Source: an uncultured SAR86 cluster bacterium (GTDB lineage: Bacteria > Pseudomonadota > Gammaproteobacteria > Magnimaribacterales > AG-339-G14). Taken from it: a stretch of DNA of 64,000 nucleotides. Below the pieces are notes generated by a model. The model was given only the letters and a program-made list of their open reading frames with translations, was not told where the DNA came from and ran no database searches. The translations under genes and the position numbers were made by a program. Below, piece by piece: positions 1-7,343 of the stretch. Position 1 is the first letter of the stretch, and every line of letters starts with the position of its first letter. The stretch is from contig CACMTR010000001.1 in NCBI GenBank assembly GCA_902616715.1, positions 124,001 to 188,000 on the forward strand. Reading direction: 5' to 3'.

Positions 1-491
1 GCCAGAATTATAAAGTCGGAGTTCTCAGCATCTAGAACGAATAAGGCTCGACCATTTAATTTATTTTTTGAAAATTCTATTCCAGCGTCTTCTCTGGCTC
101 CAACAAATTCACTCATACCAATACCAAACCTTAATTCGTTACTAGCAATCTTAGGTAAGTAATTATTTTTTTGTTCTTCACTTCCGCCCAAATTAATTGC
201 GATTGGAGCCATTACATATGATCCGACAAAAGGAATTGGACCAACTCCAGCACCTAAGGCTTGCGCAACTGCCACAGCATGTAAAAGTCCGGCGCCTAAA
301 CCATTATGTTCTTCAGGTATTAGAAGGGTATTGATACCAAGATTCAAAATGCCATCAAAGATGTTTTTTTCTAATTCCTCACCTTCACCATTCGCAATTT
401 TTCTAATTTCATCGACTGAAGCATTGTCGGCAAGAAATTTTTTTACAAAATCTTGAATGGATTCTTGTTCTTCAGATAAACCAAAATACAT
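1..491 (-). CDS. Acyl-CoA dehydrogenase, N-terminal part (runs off the window)
   Basis: The start codon is the ATG at 491-489 and the frame stays open to the window edge, giving 163 residues. It begins MYFGLSEEQESIQDFVKKFL, the typical helical N-terminal domain of FAD-dependent acyl-CoA dehydrogenases, and continues with the LIPEEHNGLG and GIGMSEF segments. It oxidises an acyl-CoA at the alpha-beta bond and passes electrons to ETF. The C-terminal FAD-binding half lies outside the window. The start is 3 bases downstream of the stop of the neighbouring acyl-CoA dehydrogenase, so the two are probably co-transcribed and may form one heteromeric enzyme (inference). The substrate cannot be told. 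Confidence 0.88.
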   Translation of the reverse strand, partial: MYFGLSEEQESIQDFVKKFLADNASVDEIRKIANGEGEELEKNIFDGILNLGINTLLIPEEHNGLGAGLLHAVAVAQALGAGVGPIPFVGSYVMAPIAINLGGSEEQKNNYLPKIASNELRFGIGMSEFVGAREDAGIEFSKNKLNGRALFVLDAENSDFIIL

Positions 492-493
492 TT

Positions 494-1738
494 TTAGACC
501 TCTACTTGAACTTTTGGTTCTCTAGGCATTCCAAGACCTCTTTCAGAGATAATATTTTTCTGAATCTGATTGGTGCCTCCACCAATAATTAGCCCAAGGA
601 AATACATGTAAGTGAATTGCCAGGAGCCACCACCTCGAACATTTGGATCATCTTCATATAAAGTACCTAGTTCTCCCATAATATCGATTGCGAGACCCTC
701 TAATTCATGACGTAATTCAGTACCAACTAACTTTTGAATCATGCCGCCAAGTTTCACATTTTGTCCTGGATTAATTTTTGCGGAAAGCAGTCTTAAAGAA
801 TGCGCTTGAGCTGCTAAAACTTTTCCTTGCACTTGAAGCAATCTGTCTCGATAAGAAGCCACATCAATTAATCTTCTTCCATCAATAGTTTCTTCTTTCA
901 TAAGATTAATGAGAGTATTCAATCTATTAAGAGTTACGTTCGGATTTGCAAGTGAACCTCTTTCGTGACCAAGTACAGAGTTCGCAACAGACCAACCTTC
1001 ACCTCTTTTGCCTACGATATTTTCTTCTGGCACTGTAACGTCATCAAAGAATACCTCGTTGAAACCTGCCTTTAAGGTCATATCAACTAATGGTCTAATT
1101 TCAATTCCCGGAGTATCCATAGGAATTAAGATAAAGCTAATCCCAGCATGTTTCGATGCTTCGGGTTCAGTCCTGACTAGACAAAACATCATTTGAGAGA
1201 ATTGTGCTGTACTGGTCCAAATTTTTTGACCATTTATTACCCACTTTCCATCAATAAGCTCGCCTTTAGTTTGTAAGCTTGCTAGATCACTACCCGCGTT
1301 AGGTTCTGAATAACCCTGACACCAAATCGTTTCACCATGAAGTGTCGACTCAATGTATTGTTGTTTTTGCTCTTCTGTTCCCCACTCCAAAAGAGTAGGC
1401 ACTAGCATATCTATGCCCTGGCCACCCATAGCATTAGGAACTTTATATTTTGCAAATGCACCAGCAATGATTCTACTTTTAATAATGTCAGGTTCGCCTC
1501 CATAGCCACCATATTCTTTGGGAATAGATCTAGCGAAGTATCCTTTTTCAATTAAAAGCTTTTGCCATTCTGATCTACCAACGGACTTACCAGATTTGCG
1601 AGAAGAATTTCCGGATAGTGCATCATGCATTTCAAATTTTTTATCATTTGATGTGATGACGGCACCACTATATTCTTTACAAAACTCTTCGACTTCATTT
1701 GTGAATTCGTCGTATTCTGAACCAAACTCTAAATTCAT
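494..1738 (-). CDS. Acyl-CoA dehydrogenase
   Basis: This is a full-length 414-residue acyl-CoA dehydrogenase. Visible family motifs are WCQGYSEPNAGSDLASL (about 139-155, FAD/substrate loop), the middle beta domain with GQKIWTSTAQ, and GGGTNQIQKNIISERGLG near the end (dinucleotide-binding turn). The YEGT glutamate of medium-chain enzymes is absent. Glu259 in GHERGS sits where isovaleryl-CoA-dehydrogenase-type enzymes carry their catalytic base (alignment from memory). A good Shine-Dalgarno (AAGGAG) lies just upstream of the ATG. It is followed after 3 bases by a second, partial acyl-CoA dehydrogenase. The electron acceptor is probably the ETF encoded at 39219-40897. The substrate is unknown. 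Confidence 0.93.
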   Translation of the reverse strand: MNLEFGSEYDEFTNEVEEFCKEYSGAVITSNDKKFEMHDALSGNSSRKSGKSVGRSEWQKLLIEKGYFARSIPKEYGGYGGEPDIIKSRIIAGAFAKYKVPNAMGGQGIDMLVPTLLEWGTEEQKQQYIESTLHGETIWCQGYSEPNAGSDLASLQTKGELIDGKWVINGQKIWTSTAQFSQMMFCLVRTEPEASKHAGISFILIPMDTPGIEIRPLVDMTLKAGFNEVFFDDVTVPEENIVGKRGEGWSVANSVLGHERGSLANPNVTLNRLNTLINLMKEETIDGRRLIDVASYRDRLLQVQGKVLAAQAHSLRLLSAKINPGQNVKLGGMIQKLVGTELRHELEGLAIDIMGELGTLYEDDPNVRGGGSWQFTYMYFLGLIIGGGTNQIQKNIISERGLGMPREPKVQVEV

Positions 1739-1820
1739 ATTGATCTCCTTATGCGAAAATATATTTTATAGGTTTCTATTTAAAAATTCATATTTTCGTT
1801 AGAAAAAAAGGTCAAAGATG

Positions 1821-1826
1821 TATAAT
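1821..1826 (+). promoter_or_regulatory. Putative -10 element of the tRNA-Gly gene
   Basis: A perfect TATAAT lies 19 bases before the first tRNA base, a normal distance for a short 5' leader. The -35 region at the expected spacing is not a good match. AT-rich DNA makes such hexamers common, so this is moderate evidence only. Confidence 0.45.
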
Positions 1827-1845
1827 CTTCATCAAATTAAGATTT

Positions 1846-1920
<75 letters not shown>

Positions 1921-1928
1921 GAGATTTT

Positions 1929-2597
1929 TTATTCGTTACCAGTTGACTTGAATAATTGATCAGCTACATAGGGATTGGTCATGCGCTCTTGTCCAAAAGT
2001 AGATACCGGTCCATGACCAGGTACAAAAGTAACGTCATCTCCTAAAGGCCAAAGTTTGGTTCTTATGGCATTAATCAATTCTTCGTGGTTTCCTCTTGGA
2101 AAATCCGTTCTTCCAATTGAACCTTGGAATAAAACATCTCCTACGATGGCAAATTTAGATTCTTTATTGTGGAAAATTACGTGCCCTGGAGTGTGCCCAG
2201 GACAATGATAAACATCAAAATGTATTCCATCCAACTCTAACTGATCCCCATCATCTAACCATCTATCAGGTAAAAAGTTTTTTGAATCTGAAAGTCCATA
2301 CATTTTTCCATGTTCTTCTAAAGCCGAAATTAAAAATTCATCTTCCTTATGTGGTCCCTCGATTGGGACATTAAATTTTTTAGATAAATTGAATGCTCCT
2401 CCAGCATGATCAAGGTGTCCATGTGTAATAAAAATCTTGATTAGTTGTAAATCATTTTCCTTTAAGTAAGATTCAATTTTTTCAAGGTCTCCCCCAGGAT
2501 CTGTGACGGCAGCGTTTTTTGTATCTTCATTCCAAATAATGCAAGAATTTTGCATTAGAGGTGTAACTGGAATTATTTTTGCCTTAAGATTACTCAC
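1929..2597 (-). CDS. Metallo-beta-lactamase-fold hydrolase, glyoxalase II-like
   Basis: This 222-residue protein has the metal-binding motif THGHLDHAGG (HxHxDH, about 59-68), a second metal His in CPGHTPGH (about 132-139), the bridging Asp in VGDVLFQGSIGR, and the late His in VPGHGP. This is the glyoxalase II / YcbL-type branch of the family, which hydrolyses thioesters such as S-lactoylglutathione. It has no C-terminal glyoxalase II substrate domain, so YcbL-type is closer than GloB. It diverges from the hydrolase gene at 2619 with a 21-base gap. The exact substrate cannot be told. Confidence 0.9.
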   Translation of the reverse strand: MSNLKAKIIPVTPLMQNSCIIWNEDTKNAAVTDPGGDLEKIESYLKENDLQLIKIFITHGHLDHAGGAFNLSKKFNVPIEGPHKEDEFLISALEEHGKMYGLSDSKNFLPDRWLDDGDQLELDGIHFDVYHCPGHTPGHVIFHNKESKFAIVGDVLFQGSIGRTDFPRGNHEELINAIRTKLWPLGDDVTFVPGHGPVSTFGQERMTNPYVADQLFKSTGNE

Positions 2598-2618
2598 ATT
2601 GATAGTTTACTATAAATT

Positions 2619-3602
2619 ATGGAATTTAAGTTTATCGAAACTAATGGAATTACTCTTCGAGCCGCAGTAGAAGGAGAAGGGCCATTAGTAATTATGGTGC
2701 ATGGTTGTCCAGAGAGCTGGTTTAGTTGGAGACGACAAATACCTGTAATTGCAGAGGCTGGTTATAAAGTAGTTGCGATCGACGTAAGAGGATATGGAGG
2801 CTCTGATAAACCTTACGCGGTTGAAGAATACACCATTAAAAAGATAAGTGACGATCTTATAGGAGTCATAGATTTTTTTGGGGAAGATCAGGCAATACTC
2901 TTTGGTCATGATTGGGGCGGTCCAATAGTTTGGTATACAAGTTTGTTGAATGAAGACAGAATATCTGCGGTAGCTGGATTATCTGTGCCTTATTTTCCAC
3001 AGAGAGAATTTTCTCCCTTGGATGCTTTCGAGACAATCTATGAAGGTAAATTCTTTTATCAACTTTATTTTCAAGAAGAGGGAGTTGCCGAAGCTGAATT
3101 TGAACCCAATCTCAGAAAATATTTAGAATCCACTTACTTTTCTATTGATGCAAGAGGGATGAAAAAACAATTTGAAAATCCCCTCAATGCAATGGATAAA
3201 GGTTCAGACGCAAAATATTTAGACGGCGTAATTGAATTCGATGACTATCCAAATTGGATTAATAAAGACGAAATGAATTATTTGATTAATGAATTTGAAA
3301 CAAGCGGTATGAGGGGTCCACTAAATAGATACAGAGCTCAAAGAAAAGATTTTGAGGATTTAAAAAACTACAAAGATCAAAAGTTAAAACAACCTGCTGC
3401 CTTAATGGTCGGTTCTCTGGATCCAGTAAATTTCTTTGTGGGCGATGGCTATAAAGACACTGCGCATCTAAAAGAAACTTTTGATCCAGTATATGAAAAT
3501 TTAATCGCTGCCAATCTTATTGAAGACGTAGGACATTGGACACAACAAGAAGCCCCAGAAGAAGTGAATGAATTTCTATTAAATTTCCTTAAACAGATTT
3601 AG
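2619..3602 (+). CDS. Alpha/beta hydrolase, epoxide hydrolase-like
   Basis: This is a 327-residue alpha/beta hydrolase. The oxyanion motif is HGCPESW (about 28-34), the nucleophile elbow GHDWGG carries Asp rather than Ser (about 97-102), the acid is probably the Asp in GSLDPVN, and the catalytic His is in VGHWTQQ near the end. Asp as nucleophile with the HGxP motif is typical of epoxide hydrolases and haloalkane dehalogenases; overall the sequence reads as epoxide hydrolase. There is no signal peptide, so it is cytoplasmic. Its 3' end overlaps the convergent sbmA-like gene by 14 bases. Natural substrate unknown. Confidence 0.9.
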   Translation: MEFKFIETNGITLRAAVEGEGPLVIMVHGCPESWFSWRRQIPVIAEAGYKVVAIDVRGYGGSDKPYAVEEYTIKKISDDLIGVIDFFGEDQAILFGHDWGGPIVWYTSLLNEDRISAVAGLSVPYFPQREFSPLDAFETIYEGKFFYQLYFQEEGVAEAEFEPNLRKYLESTYFSIDARGMKKQFENPLNAMDKGSDAKYLDGVIEFDDYPNWINKDEMNYLINEFETSGMRGPLNRYRAQRKDFEDLKNYKDQKLKQPAALMVGSLDPVNFFVGDGYKDTAHLKETFDPVYENLIAANLIEDVGHWTQQEAPEEVNEFLLNFLKQI

Positions 3603-4644
3603 ATTCAATTTGATCCGTATTTGAGAATCTAACCAAGTTTGCTTCAAACTCATGAAGTCGTTTCCAAATACTTCTCAATTCCGTAATAGTTGTCCAATTA
3701 AAAAGAAATAAAGCAAATCCGCTATGCACTCGGTCAAAAGCGTTAGAAATTTGAATCACTACTCCTAAAAGCGCTGCGCCAGTAAATAAACTTGGCCCGA
3801 TAATTAAAAATGGAACCACTACCATGAATTGACCGTAACTTTCGATCCAAATATCGAAATATCCATAATGCAAATAAAGCCTTTGATAATTAAAACGTAT
3901 GCCAGTGAAAAGATACCAAAGCGTATCAGTTTGAGCATAATTTACTTTGTCGTCTTCTCCAAGAACTAAATCTTTTCGAAATGCAGCCTCTACTTTTTGA
4001 TTATTGTATTCAAGACCTGGCAATCGATATCCCACAAACCAAGAAATAATTAATCCACCTATAGAAACCGAAAGAGCCGTCCAAACTAGAGAGCCTTGAA
4101 TATCACTAAAAAAAGGAATGGTTACAGAATCACTCAAGGCCCAAAGTACAGGAACAAACGCAACCAAAGTCATAATTGCCCTAACAACCTGCAAACCTAA
4201 ACTTTCTACTATTCGAGCGAATCTATTGCAGTCTTCTTGGATTCTTTGACTGGCACCCTCAATTTCCTCTTCAACATTTTGCCACCTTGGAATGTAATTA
4301 AATGTTATGGCTTGCCTCCAGCGCAGACCATAAATTCTCGTAAACCAAGCCGTAAATGTCGCTAATAGAACATAAGGCATTGCAATTACTAAAAAACTTG
4401 GATTACCTTCAAATCCATTAAATAAAAAATCAGTAGAAATTAAAAAATCATAAAATATGTCTATACCTTCTTGAGGGTTCTCTGAGAATTCAGCCGCAAT
4501 TTGAAGATGATCATAAAAACCACCATACCAAGAGTTAATTGCCACAGTTAATTGAACTTGTATCCAGAGGGAACTAATCAATAAAGCCAAGCCACCATAA
4601 GCCCAAGTAGCCCATTCTTTAGATGCATAAAAAGCACGTAACAT
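3589..4644 (-). CDS. sbmA: SbmA/BacA-family peptide transporter
   Basis: This 351-residue inner-membrane protein matches SbmA/BacA as I remember it: segments such as AVNSWYGGFYD-like AINSWYGGFYD, EGASQRIQED, AIMTLVAFVPVL, RLPGLEYNNQKVEAAFRKDL and LVLGEDD correspond closely to E. coli SbmA. The family imports proline-rich antimicrobial peptides, bleomycin and microcins using the proton gradient, and in rhizobia is needed in symbiosis. The gene is shorter than E. coli SbmA (about 406) because the first N-terminal segment is missing. It has several hydrophobic segments and no ATPase domain. It overlaps the convergent hydrolase gene by 14 bases and diverges from the methyltransferase gene at 4691. 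Confidence 0.88.
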   Translation of the reverse strand: MLRAFYASKEWATWAYGGLALLISSLWIQVQLTVAINSWYGGFYDHLQIAAEFSENPQEGIDIFYDFLISTDFLFNGFEGNPSFLVIAMPYVLLATFTAWFTRIYGLRWRQAITFNYIPRWQNVEEEIEGASQRIQEDCNRFARIVESLGLQVVRAIMTLVAFVPVLWALSDSVTIPFFSDIQGSLVWTALSVSIGGLIISWFVGYRLPGLEYNNQKVEAAFRKDLVLGEDDKVNYAQTDTLWYLFTGIRFNYQRLYLHYGYFDIWIESYGQFMVVVPFLIIGPSLFTGAALLGVVIQISNAFDRVHSGFALFLFNWTTITELRSIWKRLHEFEANLVRFSNTDQIESKSV

Positions 4645-4678
4645 AAAAAATAATTTTAAATTGTCAAAAAGTTTAAAC

Positions 4679-4684
4679 TATTAT
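4679..4684 (+). promoter_or_regulatory. Putative -10 element, leaderless start of the methyltransferase gene
   Basis: TATTAT (5 of 6 to consensus) ends 6 bases before the ATG at 4691, and no Shine-Dalgarno is visible. Transcription would begin at or next to the start codon. Only sequence pattern supports this. Confidence 0.32.
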
Positions 4685-4690
4685 ATTCCT

Positions 4691-5452
4691 ATGAGCAGAT
4701 CAAAAGAAAACTTTAGAAAAAAATCTAAATCTCCCTTTTTGATAACCAAAAAAAGTTTTTACGGCGTCATGGAAATAATCTTTAGTGAAATTAAAAATAT
4801 GTTCTTAGCTAGCTTCAATAAAAAGATGACTAAAGAAAATAAGGTTTTGAAATATGTTTTATCAGAAGCAACAAAAAATAATCCAGATAGTGTTTTAAAA
4901 GTAATTGATAAATGTGGATACAACAATTTTTTTCTAATGAATATTGGCGATAAAAAAGGAAAAATTTTGGATGAGTATGTTTTAAAAAGTAATGCAAAAT
5001 GTCTTCTTGAATTAGGAGTTTACTTAGGTTATTCAACCATTCGAATAGCAAAAAATTTATCTGATGATGCTCATCTTTACTCGATAGACGTGAACGAAGA
5101 GTTTCTTAATATTGCCAAACAACATTTAGAGTTTTCAGGACTCACTGAAAAAGTAAGTTTTTTTAATGGAAAAGCATCTAAAGTAATACCTCAACTTGAT
5201 CAAAAGTTTGATTTCGTATTTATTGATCATTGGAAAGAAGCCTATCTTGATGATTTAAAAATTCTAATTAATCATGATCGTCTTAAAGATGGCGCAGTCA
5301 TCTTTGCTGACAACATAGTATTATTTCATTTAGAAGAATATTTAGATTTTGTGAGAACGAGTCCAAATTTTTCGAGTGAATTCATTCCCGCTTTGAGAGA
5401 ATATTCGTCTTCGCACCCAGATGGTATTGAAGTTTCTTATTTTAAAAAATGA
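4691..5452 (+). CDS. Catechol O-methyltransferase-like SAM methyltransferase
   Basis: I start at ATG 4691 (253 residues) rather than the in-frame TTG at 4661. It is a class I methyltransferase: the SAM motif is LLELGVYLGYS (105-115) and the acidic residue after beta2 is in SIDVNEE. The region IDHWKEAY (178-185) and ADNIV (206-210) match catechol O-methyltransferase. Asp179, Lys182, Asp207, Asn208 and Glu237 keep the spacing of human COMT Asp141, Lys144, Asp169, Asn170 and Glu199 (numbers from memory), i.e. the Mg2+ and catechol ligands. It probably methylates a catechol-like phenol. A basic N-terminal stretch of about 45 residues precedes the domain. The Smr gene overlaps its stop by 4 bases. 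Confidence 0.87.
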   Translation: MSRSKENFRKKSKSPFLITKKSFYGVMEIIFSEIKNMFLASFNKKMTKENKVLKYVLSEATKNNPDSVLKVIDKCGYNNFFLMNIGDKKGKILDEYVLKSNAKCLLELGVYLGYSTIRIAKNLSDDAHLYSIDVNEEFLNIAKQHLEFSGLTEKVSFFNGKASKVIPQLDQKFDFVFIDHWKEAYLDDLKILINHDRLKDGAVIFADNIVLFHLEEYLDFVRTSPNFSSEFIPALREYSSSHPDGIEVSYFKK

Positions 5453-5673
5453 AGTTTAATACTCTTGATTTACATGGAATAAGACATCACGAAGTTGATC
5501 TGATGGTAGAAAATTATGTTTATTTAAATCAAGAAGATACCCCTTTAAAAATAATATGTGGGAATAGTCAAAAAATGCATTCATTGGTTAAAACGGTTTT
5601 AGATAGAATAGAGTGCGAATATGAAGAGGGCATGGGAAACAATTATGGAGCGATTATTGTGAGGAAACTTTAA
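5449..5673 (+). CDS. Small Smr-domain-like protein
   Basis: This 74-residue protein begins LDLHGIRHHEVDLMVENY and has IICGNSQKMHSLV followed by a basic end. This is the pattern of the Smr domain (LDLHG near the start, then an IxGxG/S loop), found in MutS2 and in stand-alone nucleases or nucleic-acid-binding proteins. The usual second-loop HGKG is replaced by CGNS, so nuclease activity is doubtful. It overlaps the methyltransferase stop (ATGA) and the next start (TAATG), so translation is coupled in a four-gene run leading to pyrC. Confidence 0.7.
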   Translation: MKFNTLDLHGIRHHEVDLMVENYVYLNQEDTPLKIICGNSQKMHSLVKTVLDRIECEYEEGMGNNYGAIIVRKL

Positions 5674-6017
5674 TGAAATTAAATGGAGTTATCTTATTAA
5701 CCGATCAAGGGGAAATTGTTGAAAACCCTGATGCAGCAGAATCAGTAATACTCATTTTGGACATATTGTCTTTAAAAATTTTAATTAAAGAAATATTTAC
5801 TTTGCAATTTAAAAAAATATGGTTTTTTATCTCGTTTCTGGTTACTGCTACATATTTTAGGAATGAAGTTGGTCTTTCAAAATTCTATTCAAAGTCAATT
5901 TTTGAAATCTATGATACTTTCGAATCTATTCCGGCTAGAGTAGAATTTGATACAAATAAAGTTTCAATAAAAAAGAAAATTTTTTTGTTGTCTAATCCAT
6001 TAACAAATGAAAACTAG
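5673..6017 (+). CDS. Unknown protein with hydrophobic segments
   Basis: I do not recognise this 114-residue protein. It starts MKLNGVILLTDQGEIVENPD, has hydrophobic stretches at about 22-40 and 47-62 that could be one or two membrane helices, then a mixed C-terminus rich in Lys and Phe. The start overlaps the Smr stop by one base and the end overlaps pyrC by 11 bases, which argues that it is real and translated as part of the run. No domain or catalytic motif can be named. Confidence 0.55.
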   Translation: MKLNGVILLTDQGEIVENPDAAESVILILDILSLKILIKEIFTLQFKKIWFFISFLVTATYFRNEVGLSKFYSKSIFEIYDTFESIPARVEFDTNKVSIKKKIFLLSNPLTNEN

Positions 6018-7341
6018 TCTAGTTTTAAAAAACTGCAATTTAGTAAACGAAGGTGAAATCAAACCTGTCGATGTCGCTATTAATGGAGACCGAATTGAAA
6101 AGATTGCCGCATCATTAGATATTGAGGCCGAAAAGGTAATCGACTGTGCTGGAAAATATGTCGCTCCAGGAATTATAGATGATCAAGTTCATTTTCGAGA
6201 TCCTGGGCTTACAGAAAAGGGTGATATTCGCTCTGAATCTTTAGCTGCTGTGCACGGCGGAGTGACTTCAACTTTTGATATGCCAAATGTAAATCCTAAC
6301 ACTACAACCATTGAATTGATGTCTGCAAGAAATAAGCTTGGTGCAGAGAAGTCATGGACAAATTACGCTTATTATTTCGGAGCGACTGAAACTAATATTG
6401 AAGAAATTAAAAAACTTGATCCCAAAGAAATTTGTGGCTTGAAAGTATTTATGGGAACTTCGACTGGAACTCTTCTCGTAGAAGATGACCATGCACTTGA
6501 AGAAATTTTTAAATACTGCCCTGTCACTATAGTGACTCATTGCGAAGACAATGAAACCATGAAAAATAATCTAGAAAAAGTAAAGCTTGAGAATGCCGAA
6601 ATCGACGCAAGTTTTCATCCTATCATTAAAGACGATATATGCTGTTATCGTTCTTCTTCAAAAGTAATTAACTTAGCCAAAAAGTACTCATCCGATTTAC
6701 ATGTCTTACATTTGACTACGGAAAAAGAAATTGAACTATTCACAAATGATCCTGTTAAAGACAAAAATATTACCTGCGAAGTATGTGTTCATCATCTTTG
6801 GTTTGATGAGAGGGATTACAAGGAGTTAGGCAATTTAATAGTATGTAATCCTGCCATAAAAAAAGAATCAGATAGAAACGCGCTTAGAAAAGCGCTTAAA
6901 GATGGTTTCATTGATTATGTGGCTACGGATCATGCACCACATGTCTATGAAGAAAAGTTACGCCCTTACCTTCAAGCATCTGCAGGAATTCCATTAATTG
7001 AACACTCGTTTCACATCATGATGGAATTACAAAAGCAGGGCGTGTACTCGATTGAAGAAGTTGTTGCTTTTATGAGTCATAAGGTCGCTGATCGGTTTTC
7101 AATCATTGATCGAGGTTATATTAGAGAGGGCTATAAAGCTGATTTTATGATTTTTGATTTAGATAAAGAAACTCAAGTTTCGAATGATACCGAATTAACA
7201 AAATGTGGTTGGACTCCTTTTGATGGAAAAACTTTTAATTCTTCAGTTTATGGAACAATCATAAATGGAAGAGCGATTGTAATTGATGGAAAGCTAGTTT
7301 CAGAATCTTCTTCCGCTGAAAAAATAATCTTCGATAGGTAA
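6007..7341 (+). CDS. pyrC: Dihydroorotase
   Basis: This 444-residue amidohydrolase converts carbamoyl-aspartate to dihydroorotate in pyrimidine synthesis. Features seen are IDDQVHFRDPGLT (57-69), DMPNVNP (91-97), the probable carboxylated Lys146 in GLKVFMG, His178 in THCED, His232/His235 in HVLHLTT, and catalytic Asp308 in ATDHAPH. The first His of the usual HxH metal motif is Gln60; I recall DDQVHFR as a recurring variant of the multifunctional-complex type, so this may be normal for its subclass. An allantoinase or hydantoinase role is less likely. It starts inside the preceding unknown gene and the amidase follows after 2 bases. Confidence 0.88.
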   Translation: MKTSLVLKNCNLVNEGEIKPVDVAINGDRIEKIAASLDIEAEKVIDCAGKYVAPGIIDDQVHFRDPGLTEKGDIRSESLAAVHGGVTSTFDMPNVNPNTTTIELMSARNKLGAEKSWTNYAYYFGATETNIEEIKKLDPKEICGLKVFMGTSTGTLLVEDDHALEEIFKYCPVTIVTHCEDNETMKNNLEKVKLENAEIDASFHPIIKDDICCYRSSSKVINLAKKYSSDLHVLHLTTEKEIELFTNDPVKDKNITCEVCVHHLWFDERDYKELGNLIVCNPAIKKESDRNALRKALKDGFIDYVATDHAPHVYEEKLRPYLQASAGIPLIEHSFHIMMELQKQGVYSIEEVVAFMSHKVADRFSIIDRGYIREGYKADFMIFDLDKETQVSNDTELTKCGWTPFDGKTFNSSVYGTIINGRAIVIDGKLVSESSSAEKIIFDR

Positions 7342-7343
7342 AA

